Origin: Chaenocephalus aceratus
Taxonomy: Eukaryota; Chordata; Actinopteri; Perciformes; Channichthyidae
Direction of reading: 5' to 3'
Assembly (NCBI GenBank): GCA_023974075.1
Contig: CM043792.1
Coordinates: 18,608,824 to 18,672,823, forward strand
Length of the DNA: 64,000 bases
The notes under the pieces were generated by a model that was not told where the DNA came from, ran no database searches, and worked only from the letters and a program-made list of their open reading frames with translations. The first letter of the stretch is position 1. The number at the start of each line of letters is the position of its first letter. This document shows, one piece after another, positions 12,901-25,112 of this stretch. The position numbers and the translations under genes were made by a program.

Positions 12901-15900
12901 TGATTAACAGGATGGGCCGTCAATGGGCTCAGTGTCTTACTGAAGGACACATGCTATAGGTTTGAACTTGCAGCTTCTTACTGACTCATATATTAATTTT
13001 CGTCTATATTTATTGAGTCTATATGGCTGACTGGTCTTTCTTTCTGTTCTAGTTTGCTCTTTTCCCAAGATTTAGCTCTTGATCTGACTGGCAACCCTCT
13101 CCCATGATTGGGCAATTACCTCCCCCAGTTCCCATTCTGCTTTCTCCGTAGTGTGATTAGACTGTGACCTTCATGCCGTCCTGCCTCCTCTTCCCATTTG
13201 GACGGTGACCTCACTGGTCATCTGGTCTTCGTTGTGGTGTATTTGTTCCTTGATAGTATTGATCCCCATCACAACAGCAGTCAATGTAGTGTCTGTGGGA
13301 GGTTTAGTATTGGTCTGTACACTAAATAAGAAATGATGTGTATCTCTGGGCATGGTGCTATCTGAGTCGAATTGTTGGTCAACATGTTTCTGAATTGATG
13401 TTTGTCTGTGAGCCTTTGTAAATATTTAGCTTGTTGTAAATTGCACCCCCTTACCCGTTGATTACCATTGTTGCCGCCATGCTTCCTGTTTTTTTTCGGA
13501 CTTTCTCTGCCCCAGTTATTTTCCGACCCTCTTCATCTGTCTCGCCTCCAATTTAATGACGTATATCCCTCGTTCTCCGTCTACTTCTTCCTCTGTCTTG
13601 CTGCACAATCATTATTTCTGTCTGTCCGTCTCCTCTATTAAATCTTTGCCTCTCCCTCCCCCTAAATCTGTCATTGGCATTTGAAGCGGCCAGTTTTGTG
13701 CTAGACAGCCATTCTTCAGATTGAGATATCCTGGGTTTTAAAATCACTCAGAAAGATTTACTATTTTAATGGGGAAAGTGGTTGGAGGGGGGGGGGGGGC
13801 ACGAGGAGGGCTGATGTAGGATGTAAGGTCTGGATTACGTTTTGATTTGCTAATTTCTTCTCCAACTGCTATAGGCTGAGCTGTGGTGGACAGATAAATA
13901 GACTGCATTATCTGAGTCTCTTCTCAACTGACAGTTTACCCTAATGTGACAATCCGCTTCTCAAAAGAGACAGGAACAGAGGGCTAACAAGAAAAGAAAA
14001 GTGTGTTTCTGTTTTCAAGTGGAGCGAGAAAAACTCGAAAGAGATTGGAAGCATTCTTTGGATAGGGACTTGTTCAGAGTGAGGTATGTCTTTGCCTAAT
14101 GCAGTGATTGATTGATGGGTCTGGGACAGATGGACATATAAGGAGCGCTTTGCTAGGGAGGTGCCACTCAATGTACAAAGACTGACACTGACATTTCACA
14201 GAACAACATACATCAACTGATCAATAGTCCTTGCCCTGTCCGACTAGGCACCTTGCTTGAGAAATAGGGCAACTGCTTTACAAGGACAGAACAGATTGGT
14301 TAAAAAGTGAGCACACCATGAACATTGTTTTGCCAGTGATTTATTGTCCAACCAAACTCCAGCTTGTACAACATTATTTGCAGGACATTTTCAATATCAG
14401 GGTTCCTGCAATGGCTATGTATTATTAGACACAACTTTGCATTCGTTCTCCACAGTCAGAGTCCCTTGAGACTCACAAACTGTGAGAAACTGGAGTTTAG
14501 GCATTGACCTGCTTTTAGACATTAGACAATATGCTAAAACACTCTTGTTTTTCTTAGATGAAAAGACAAGGAGCACAACTACAGGGCAGTCAAACTTAAT
14601 GAATCAGATTTTTACCTCCATCTTATATTTAAGGAGATTTAAAAAATCCTCCAAATGTTAGTGTTTGTTGTTCTTATTCTTGTTGTGTGTCTTCACTTAT
14701 TTGACAGATTGATTTTCATTGTTTTTCAGGTTATGTTGGAGAGCTTCAAAAGAGTCTCCGCAAATCCGACAGCGGGTGCAGATCAATGCTGAAGTGCTGG
14801 CAGGACCACTACAACTGATGTGTTGCACTGACCCAGTTGGATTCAGATGACTAAGAACTACACTCTGTTCCTAATTGGAAGTTAATAAAAAAGAGCCATT
14901 TGTCCGCAGGGCCCTCTTTCTGGTCTTAGAACCGTTACGAAAATAATAAGATAAAGGTTATGCATGCACTGCAGGCATAATTCCTTATTCCTTTGCCAAA
15001 TGTGAGTGTATCTGTCCTGCAAATTCAACATGGCCCAGAACTTCAACAGTCAAATTCAATAAAGGTAAACAAACCATGGTTTTCTGACATTATTTAAGTT
15101 GATAAAATGCTTTCAATTGAATTGTTTCTTTACTACAATAGATTTAACTTAGTTATTTGTGAAGCTAAGCCTGAGGAAGGCAACCAATTGAGTATGTTGA
15201 ATGATAAAAGGGAAACTAGTTATCTTCTCTCTCGCAGTGTTGGCATTTCCTTCAGCATATTTCTGTTTTATGGACTCCACAAAATAACTAATCATTATAT
15301 AAAATACTCTGGTCACAATGAAGACCATTGATCAGTTTTGGACACAAACATCATCACAGAATCCCCAGGAGATCATTAAGACTCTTAATGAAATATGAAT
15401 CATGTTGAGAAAGTATGAAAGCATCTGGCTTTATTTAAAGTTATTAATCCATTTTGAGAATAAAATAGTTTGAATTTAGAACACTATAAGATACAACATT
15501 TGAGCTATTGGAAGTTTCCAGCTCGAGGTAAATGTGGAAAGTACTACCTTTTAATTTAAAACTCCATGGGCTAATTTATTGATAGTATATTTTAACATAC
15601 ATTAGGTGAAACTTCTGATATTAACATGGAATTAAATTAGATTTAATGAAAAAAGGTTGCTTGCCGTGCCGAACCCACTAAGAGCCAACACCAACATCGG
15701 CAACAACTGCAATTCCACATAGCTTTCAGTCTTTTTTATTAATTTCAAAATACTTTGTTCACACCTCAAGGGTAGGTTAAGGCTCATTAACTAACTAGTA
15801 CTTCTGGCCATACATAGACCATATGGTGATTTGTATTTGCCCGGGAGTCTTTTGCTGCCATCCCTTTCCAGTGGAGGATAGAAATAAAAAAATGTGTTTC

Positions 15901-16382
15901 CCTCAAAACAACTCAAAAGCAATGTGCCCTTGCATAAATGGCACTCTAGTGAGGATACCCTTAGACTGCCATGTTTACTGTTTTTTACTTGTATTCTTTT
16001 ACCAACAATGAGACATGTGGTTGATGGTAGCGGCATTGTGGCTTGGTAAATGGTAAATGCTTAATTAAATGTGTTTTTGGTCAAATACGGAACCTGGCCC
16101 TAATGTGATTTTAACGATATCAACACATTTGCTAGCCTTTAGCATTTAGCGGCACCTGAGAAAACACTTCTTTCATGATGCCAGTTATCTATTTTCACTC
16201 TTCATAGTGTATCTATGTGTAATATTTTGTAGCACCAGAACCAATGATCCATCAGACACACACTGATGGTTCTCGCATCAGAGTTCTTGATTAATAGGAA
16301 AGGTGACTAATCTGCTAAAAGCTTGATTTGTACACTATACTTACACTCACATTGCCAATTGTCTCCCTTTTTTCTCTTCCAG
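9984..16382 (+). other. syt3: probable syt3 intron 1
   Basis: Noncoding DNA between the putative first exon and the start-codon exon. It contains short GT-rich tracts (10640-10695), a G-run near 13788, and a diverged dispersed repeat at 12872. An acceptor-like site at about 14729 is followed by AATAAAAAAG near 14885; I see no coding potential there. Confidence 0.4.
12872..12985 (+). repeat. diverged relative of the fish dispersed repeat, copy D
   Basis: It matches the layout of the 4807 copy: ACATTTAGCTGATGCTCTTA at the core position, then a 'cagtgtcttactgaaggacaca' counterpart of the 'tgtcttgcccagggacaca' segment, then TTTGAACTTGCAGC. It is more diverged than the other copies. Confidence 0.55.
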
Positions 16383-16785
16383 GGAAAGAGAGAGGGGTGG
16401 GTGACGCTGAGTCATACATGGGCACTCTGTGACCGAGACCAAGGCCACTGGCAGAACCCCTTGTTCCTTTCTTTATTGCCGGCAGCTTCCTCTGCCTCCT
16501 CTCACTCAGTTCACATATATTGCAGAAGGTGGACAGGCCAACATTCAATTTACCATCGCGCCGTCCGATAGGTGAGGGCGGCGAGGGCTGCGCTGTCATT
16601 GGCTGACTGCTGGTGAGAGTGCAATGCGGATTGGAGGATGTCGGGGGACTGGGATGAAGACCTGTGTAAGAAGGCGCTGGTGTTGGTGGAAGAACTGTGC
16701 TTCAACTCCCCAAGAGGCTACAGCCAAAGTGAACGCTGCCAGGAGTTCAGCTACTTGCTGAGAGGTAGCAACAGACAGGACACAG
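16383..16785 (+). CDS. syt3: syt3 exon with start codon
   Basis: The exon opens after TCTCTTCCAG and carries about 255 bases of 5' UTR. The ATG at 16638 starts [19 protein letters not shown]. The exon ends at CACAG|GTAACT and holds 49 codons plus one base. The segment contains Cys10, Cys21 and Cys34. N-terminal cysteines are the hallmark of the synaptotagmin 3/5/6/10 subgroup and support disulfide dimerisation. A short upstream ORF (ATG GGC ACT CTG TGA) lies in the 5' UTR. Confidence 0.9.
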
Positions 16786-19700
16786 GTAACTCAACTCACA
16801 CACCTGGAGACTCTCCTACATTTGTTTTACAAAGTTTGCTCTTAGAGGATTCAACAGTTTGTAACAATAACACGTTTCTCCCCTGCCAGATTTTATAGGA
16901 TTTACTCTGAGGCAAAGCTTTGAGCTAGATGCTAACAATGACAATGCTTCAATGCTAACATTTCCTTACTAGCAGTTAATTCAAACTACAGCTGGGGCTG
17001 ATGGGGTTGTCATGAGCTCTGCATATATTTAATAATAAGCCATATCATTGCAAACATTTAGATTTTGACCTGCTGATGTTGCTAGATGGAAAGTCAGGGG
17101 AACGACCAAAGTGACTACAGTTTGTCCTGATGAAGGCAATATATAATATCCATTTAATAGAGAGACCAACATTGCCATACCTAGAACCATGCCACACAGT
17201 GAGATGTTCTTTGCCCAAAAGGTACTCTTGCTGTTTGAAAGGCTCACCCCTGTACATTTGAAGGTTGGCTTGTACAAGTTGGTAGTTTCCTTCTTCTAAC
17301 AGAACAGAGAGGCTATAGGCCGCTTGATTCATGTTGATTCAAGAGTTTCAGTGGAAAACATTCTGCCCATCTGCCCAGATCCTCAATGTTTTCCACCATT
17401 CAAAAATAAGTACATTTAGCTTAGATTAGGGAGGGGTCATGACTTTTGAATTACAAAATGTAATTATACAAAAAGTTTGTGACTTACGTTAATACCACAG
17501 GTCTGTATCAGCACAGGTGTGTAGTGATTATTGAATAGTATTTAAATATTGCTTGAAATGCCCAGCCCTCATCCAAACAGACCACAGCTGCTGTGCGATG
17601 TGACGGAGGAAACACTAATCTAAATCCAAACCTACAGGGGCCGAGTCTTTGATACTGCAAATATTTTGTGGATTGCTTTGAGGAACTTATCACCAACTCA
17701 AAATGAACTCTCCTAATATGAGCTCGATTGAAGATTATTAGTATCCCATTGTGGTCTGAAAGTGGCTTTTACATCTTGATAAAACATAAACTTCTTGATA
17801 CTTTAAATAATGGTATTGTCTGTCATAAAACTTTTTATGATTTACATAGTGTATGCAAATATCCTCTTTGACAGTCTTAAGCAGAAACATTCTAGTATTG
17901 TCTGAATAGTTGATGTACAGCATGACATATGTTAAACTTTAAGGTATGATAAGGCAAATGTTAAGACAATGTTTAGGGATTGTTCGAGGTAGTGCACACT
18001 CAAAACAACAATCCATGAATTATTTATCTGCTAGATTGAAATGGCTTCAGTACAAGTCCATCGCATTTCTTTTAAGAGCCCCAAAAGAGTCTCGGTAGAA
18101 CTCTGTGATTGTTTTCTTAAAACTGGATTACAATACATATGTATTTATCTCTTCTTCTTCTTTTTTGTTTCAATTTAACCGAACTGTGTGTAGAGTATTG
18201 TGTGAGGGTTCTAATTGAAGCATTTGGAAGTGCAATATGCTGTTATGCAGATTAGCATGGATATCTGTGGCTCAGTGTAGATTAGCCTGGATTGGCTGCA
18301 TGTTGCCTCTGGAGATTTGGATGGCTCTGTGAAGAAATGTCACAGCATGGTTTAAGGCGTTGGCCCCCTCGCCTACCAGCTGTGATTTTTCGGTGTTTGC
18401 TGACGGAAGTCTCCGAACCCTCCGAGGACTGCGGCACCGAAAGCTGTCAGCGAATGGCTTGTGTAAGCAGCAGAAATGTGTTTGATGTGGAGCAATGTAC
18501 GACTCCCAGTGGGCTTGCATCAGTCACTGATTGACAGGGAATCTCAGTCCCTCTTCACAGTGCACTTCAGAGGCCTCTTAAACACCCACCTATCCGCCCG
18601 CTCACTCTCTTTTTATGCTTTGTGGATAAGCGATGGATCTTTGGCAAGATCAAGGCTTGTGAAGGTACAGCGACGGCCCTAAAGAGAGACAAATGGATGA
18701 GCGCCGTGTGGCGTCCCCTCGCACGTTTGATCACAGCCGTGTCTTATCAACGCACCCTGATCTGCCAACCACACACACCCTACTCCTCTGTCTCCTCTCT
18801 TTGTTTCCCCGCCTCCAGATCAATAACTGAACCTTTCTTATCCTCAAACCCCTCCCCTTTTTAGGTTTTGCTCTAAATCTTTGTCAGGTTGTTTTCCTCT
18901 ATTGCTCTTTTCCTGGACTCCCTCTCTTCTCTCTACCATTGCCTCTTTGGTTTCATCCCTTTTCATGTGGTAGTTGCATCGACTTTATCAGCCCTCCTCC
19001 CTTCCCTTCACCCTCCTCGGAGGAAACAAAAAGGAGGGAATAAACCCAGTCAGCTTATATGTCCGTTTCAACATGTGCAACAATCTGTTTTCCCCCTCTC
19101 TCCCAGCCTCTACTTGCCCTGTCGGCCATTCTGTGGTTTCCATCATTTTTCACCCCATTCCCCTTAATCATTACTATCCTTTTGATATGTTCCTACCTCC
19201 TCCTACCTTCCTTTGCCCTCTTTTCCTCTCCTCCGCATCCTCCCTTTACCCGTCTCCTTATATCCATCCTCACATTCTCTCTTGCCCGGCTTTTATTTGT
19301 CCCCTTTTTACCCCTTCTCTCAATCCCTTGCTCCTCACTTCCCAACCCGTCTTGTTCACCACCGCGACAGATCGATGTCCCCTCGCCCTTCGCAGTCCCA
19401 ATCATATCTTTTGAACAAGTGCTGATTAATGACATACACAGATTGATGAATAATTCACCAAAGGCTGAGCGAGGAAGGAGAGGCGAAGAGGAGGTAGGAA
19501 TGACGATCAAAGAGACAGCCGCTGAGTAGAGGAATGAAGTCGAGGCGTGCAGACGCCATGGGAAAAGAAAGGACGGCGAGGAATAAGGGTTTTCTGAGGG
19601 GATTATAAAGAGGCGAGAGTGAAAGAGAGGCAGGGTTGGTGGAGACAGAAGGCGAACCAAATTCCAGAAGATGTACCCCCAGGGCGGAGGATGGGCTGCT

Positions 19701-22700
19701 GCTGTCTTGTTTCCACTCAGTCTTGTCAGCCCGTTACAGATGTCATTTTCTTTTGTATGATGTAACACGTATTGTCTTTATTATGCCATTTAAGACATTC
19801 TGAATTGAATTACATTGAAGTAAAAGGGGTTAAAGAAAAGTCGGTGGTTCAGGAAAGATGTTCCTCTGGCGGTAAGACGATATTGTTCAGCATGAGGCTA
19901 TGATTCATCTCCCGGCAGACAGGAAGGGTTGTTAGTGGCGGCCCTGATCTTGACGGAGCCCAAGATGGCCAGAGGCAAATATTCTAGGTAAACTGCAAGG
20001 TGGGGAAGCTTACTGTTAGCGAAATCTGCACACTGTTTCGTAATGAGTCTCTTGGTCGACTACAACCTATACATATTCATGTGAAGGGCTCTGGGCCGAC
20101 AGTACAGTTCATTGTGGGCTCTGATTCGTCCTTTTTATCAAGACAGTCATCAGACCCAAATCATGCTATTTATTAAAAGACTTCAAATGTCTCAGCATAA
20201 TTATAAATATTCATTGTATATTTAGTCTATGTATTTATAAATATTGAAACCATATTTATAGGGTATTTACAAATGTATGAGTTTATGAATGCACGTGTAA
20301 TAGGCTCCGACATGTACAGTTGTGAACTTCAAAACCATGAGCAGAACTAAGTCCCCGAGCTCTGGGGGATGATGTGGACTTTCATGTCTGCTCTCTTTAA
20401 CAGAGGCTGGTGCTGGAACTGTCCGGCTGTCTGGTGCTGAAACTGCGGTTTTTCTTTTTATACCGTACACTTTTTCATTCGGATGAGTCATACTCCACCC
20501 TTCACAACACACACATCTTCTACTGCCCCATATTTATCCTCCCCCCACCCCACACCCCAACCCCGATCCTATTTACCCCTCCAACACAGTCCTTGAGCCG
20601 TCACAGATTAAAGAGCTCATCACCATGTGGAAATGCATGATGACATCGCAGAGAGATATCATTGTTGGTGTTGCTACTTTGTAATTGTTTGCCCCCGTTC
20701 TCCTCTCCTCCCCTAAGAATATCCACTCCGCCAACGTTTGCCCCCATTTTAGGCTCTGGATTCAAACGTTGGTTATGAGCTTCAGGGGATGTTTGCATCA
20801 ATGTACGCCTACAGCGGCGGGTTCCTTCTCTGGCTTCGTGATTTTTGAGACCTTGTCATGATGCTGAGGATGCTGATGATGTGTGAAGGCGTCGTATGGG
20901 TTGTTGATCATGCAGTGGCTTACTGTGTATATGGATGGCAATGTATGATTGTCTGCAAGTCCACCAGTTTGGTCCAGAGTGAAACATTTCTATAACTGTT
21001 GGATTGATTGTGATGAAAGTTTTTACAGACATATATTAAATCTATTCCATGAATCCTACGGACTTAATTGATCCCCTGATTTTCCCTCAGCAGGACCATT
21101 AGGTTCACATTTGTGGTTTAAATGCCTCGACAACTATTAAATGGGTTGACATTCATGCCCCTCTCAGGATGTTACTTTAGTGACCCCCTTGCTTTTCATT
21201 TAGCACCACTGGCTCCCAATTATCTTTTTAAAATTGGGACACATACTTGGAAAAAGAAAAAGATTATAACTCAAAAAAACATTTCCTGTATTTGAACACC
21301 ACCCGTAGGCATGGGTACCGAGCCACGGTATTATTAAAGACCGTGGTACCGTTAAGCTCCGACGTTAGCGGTCTTTTTATCGGTACTGGAGACATGTAAA
21401 ACATATGTCATGTGTATTATTGCTACACAAACATTATATTGCAGTTTTAGTGTCGCCAACTCCGTTTCTAATGCAAAAAGACTGCAAAATGCTTCTATGA
21501 TTATTTTTAGAGGAGATGGCGGAGAGAACGCGCTCCGAAGTGTGGTTAAACTTTACCCGTCTCGATACTCGTTGCCTAAAGTGCACTAAGGGTTTCGCAT
21601 GTAAGGGCGGTAACACGAGCAATTTGTCTAAACATCTTGCAAAAGCGCTCCACATTCAAACGGAGGAATGCACCGGGTTGGACTGTCTTTCTAGCAGCTC
21701 TGTAGCCCCATCCACGAGTAATGCTTCCACGTCAGGTGTTATGTATGCTAGCAGCAACACACGGAGTTAACTACATTATACAAACATGGGTTAATGATTA
21801 GAGGTAACTGAGTTATTTATTTTGTTAAAGTTTCAGCTATTCTGTTTACAGTTCTGTCATCAGATTATTTAATTAATACAATGTGTTAAAACGTTGTTTC
21901 TTTTGATGTGAAATAATATTATGTATTTAATTTAAATAAAAAGCAATGCTTTGTTCACAATTTGTTTAGTTAGTTTTCCTTGTTTTTTTTTCTCCAAAAG
22001 AACCGATAAAAGTACCGTTAAAAGACCGGATCGATAAAAGTAGTAGTACAGTTAAAACCTTAACGATACCCATCCCCTACGCCACCTTTACCAGTGTAGA
22101 TTAGTTCAATTATTGATTCTGTTAAAACCAAAAAAATACTATTTATAAATATGCATGTAATAAGAGTTGACTCTTTGATTCAGTTCCTTCGTGAACATTC
22201 CTTCTCCACAGCCAATCCCTGTCCAATCAGCTGGGCTGACTGGCAAAGGTAGCTAACATTGATTAGAAAATCTGTTCCGCAGTACAATCCTACTTTTAGT
22301 TCATTGTAAGTTTGGCTGCAGTCAGGGGCCGAACCGATTGCAGATGCTGTGTAATGATTTGTTTATTCGTAAAAAGACAAACACTGGATTAGCAATGCTA
22401 TGACTTACAGCACTGCGAAGTAGCCTGCAGTCTACAGTCGACTGCATTTCCCCCACACTTTTTTGAAATGTTCTTTTTTCTTTTTGTGTAAATACACACT
22501 TTAATAATGAAGTTATGGCTTCCTTCTGTATCTCCCTTTGTTCCTCTAATGTCCCCTTATATCTTCCTCTGGTCCTCTGTAGAGATCTCTGTCAGCCTCC
22601 TGTCGGTCATCGTGACATTCTGTGGCATCGTCCTCCTCTCCGTCTCGCTCTTCGTCTCCTGGAAGCTCTGCTGGCTGCCATGGAGGGACAAGGAGGGCGG

Positions 22701-25080
22701 AGGCCTGAGCCTGACGTCGGGGCTGCTGCCCGGAAGTGCAGGTGTCGGGAGCCTTGGAGGCCCCGGGGGCTCCTCACTCTTACCCCCCCTGCTGCAGAGG
22801 AAGGAGGGTCACTCCTCCTCCTCACTCTACCCCTCCCTGGGCCAGCAGGGTCAGCACCACCCCCATTTCTCTGACCTGGTGGGAGTGGAGAGGGGGGAGG
22901 TCGGTGGTGTGGTGGGGGGGCCACAGGAGACCCAGGAGCCGTCCTATCTGGACATGGATTCCTACCCCAACAATGCAGGTGAGAGGGAGAGACTCTTAAT
23001 CCCAGTCAGAATGAGTAATGGAATTCTACGCTCAATAACTTTATTTGAATATACTCTCAGGTTACTGAATTTAATACATTTACCTGCATACAGTAACACT
23101 CATTTAACTGAGTGATGAATGGCCATTTTTGTGTAAATAAATGGCTGTTCTCATAGTCGTGCTACAGTTAAGGAATAATACTTTTTCATGTTACTTGCCT
23201 AGTCTGTTATTACAAACACTTGGTTATAAAAGAAACTCATGAAGAAAGAGGTAGACTGTGAGAAGTTTCACTTATATGAAACACATTTTCATTAAAGTTT
23301 TTTTTTGTTTATTAAACAAAGAAATGTGCAGAGCGATCTAATCAGCTTTAAGGATGTTCCATTGCTAACATGCCATTTGATTCACGATGCTGGTCAATTC
23401 ATTTATTCACTTTCCTTTAACTCTGTTTTGTTCTATTCCACCGCTGAGAAAGAATCCCTCTTTAGCTGCTGTCTGTTCAACTTTCTGTCCTAGCTAGTTT
23501 TATCAGAGCTCGGTGAAAGAAACCGCTGAACTCAAAGCTCATGTGTGCAGTGGAACTCGCTGGAGCTTCCGACTTGGCTAATAATGATGTGTTTTTCCTT
23601 TACTACCGGCAACCCTTTCACATCACACATAGAATGTTGATGTGTTCTTCTGTTGAGCTGCAGCAAGTAGTCGGTTAATCATTTATTTGATTGACAGATA
23701 ATTATTTGATTACATATTTATAATCAAATTCATTATTTAATCTGCATTGACTGGTGTTGCTCACTTTCTCCTGATGTTTTGTAGACACACGTTTGAAATT
23801 CAAATAAGCATTAGTTGCAGCCTTAACACGATGACACATAAAGATACTGATTACGTAGCTTTAGGAGATCCTTCCCAAAAACGGTATAATGGCGGGGCAA
23901 TTTTCACCGACTGGTTCATCAGGATCAGTAATCCGTAATCGTCAAATGCTTTCTGGATGCCAAAATGGTACTTAGATGTGCCTTCTTTCATATCTGTTTA
24001 TTATGCCTTTTAATGCTGGATTATGTTCTGCTGTTGTTAACGTCTGTTAATTCTTTCTCTTCTGTCTGCTGTTAAAAAACTCTCAGTTAAATCAATGTAA
24101 GACAATCAATGCTATCGATGAGCCACTGTAATGACTAAGGCACTAATAAAAGAGACGAGTGAGTCATCGAGTCATGTTTGTCCATTTCTCACTCTGCAGG
24201 GACTCTGAAGCTGAGTCAGACGTCTCCAGACGTCCCTAACTCAGAGGTTGGAGCCCAGCCCCATAAAGACCTGCCGAACGCCCATTCCCAGCAGCAGGTC
24301 ACCTCCCGGTCAGTACTGAGTGTTTGGGTTAAAAGGTGCAATGTGTTATTGTACAATCTCAACGTTTGTCAGGCATATAATGTATAGCATAGTTTGCCCA
24401 GGTCAGTTGTAGCCATAGAGAGACCATACAAAACCAACATGTCTTTAGTAATGTTTATTCTGGTACGGTTTGGTTTGTCATTAGTTGCACAAAAGATATA
24501 TTTATCTATGAGCCAACATTGGATGTTACTTACCAGTCTAAATGAAACGCACCTCATCTCTTCACTTGCTGCCCAGCGGTGGAGAGCCATGCTAATGTTT
24601 ACCCTTGTGTCGCTTCTTTTGATATCACTTATTATCTTGACCATAATTTGTGGTTTCTTGCCCAGAGCAGGTCGTTAGGATTGTGATAAAGGTCATTTGC
24701 CAAGAGTACGAGCCGTCTTTGCGTAATTTAACCGGGGGCTTTACCTTCAACCTGATGGACTCAGCAGCTCTAATCGTTATTTTCTCTTACTGAGGACAGA
24801 CTAGACTTTACCGTGACTCACTATTGCCTCCTTAGGTACAAGTGGTATTCTAAGACGGGACGTCCAGGGCTAGCTGATAAGCATACTCATTTTGTTATCT
24901 CTGCAACACCTTACACATTCTTGCAATTGTGTTAAAACTGTTAGTTCTTCACATTCTGTTAATATAAGCCTATTGTAAACTAAACACTCCGTCTATCCCT
25001 CACACATTGCACCTTAAAAGAGTGTGTGCATATTGTGCATTTGTAACGGTAGTTGTTGCTCAAAGGAAACTCCTAAAATC

Positions 25081-25112
<32 letters not shown>

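Larger units (their letters stand above)
16786..22582 (+). other. syt3: syt3 intron 2
   Basis: A 5.8-kb intron between phase-1 junctions. It holds pyrimidine-rich sequence (18780-19330), an adjacent purine-rich stretch (19460-19640), a fish repeat near 20970 and a hAT remnant at 21304. Long open frames at 18974-19529 are low-complexity Ser/Pro/Leu translations of the pyrimidine tract. Confidence 0.7.

Noticed and set aside
14720..14890. Acceptor-like site followed by AATAAAAAAG, a possible small terminal exon
   Set aside because: No coding frame, no upstream partner exon and no homology; common by chance in intronic DNA.
18974..19768. Overlapping open frames of 146, 156 and 191 codons on both strands
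   Set aside because: All fall in a C/T-rich segment of syt3 intron 2 with low-complexity products and no splice or homology support.
22607..22924. 105-codon minus-strand frame and 119-codon + frame
   Set aside because: Shadow frames of the GC-rich syt3 transmembrane/linker exon.
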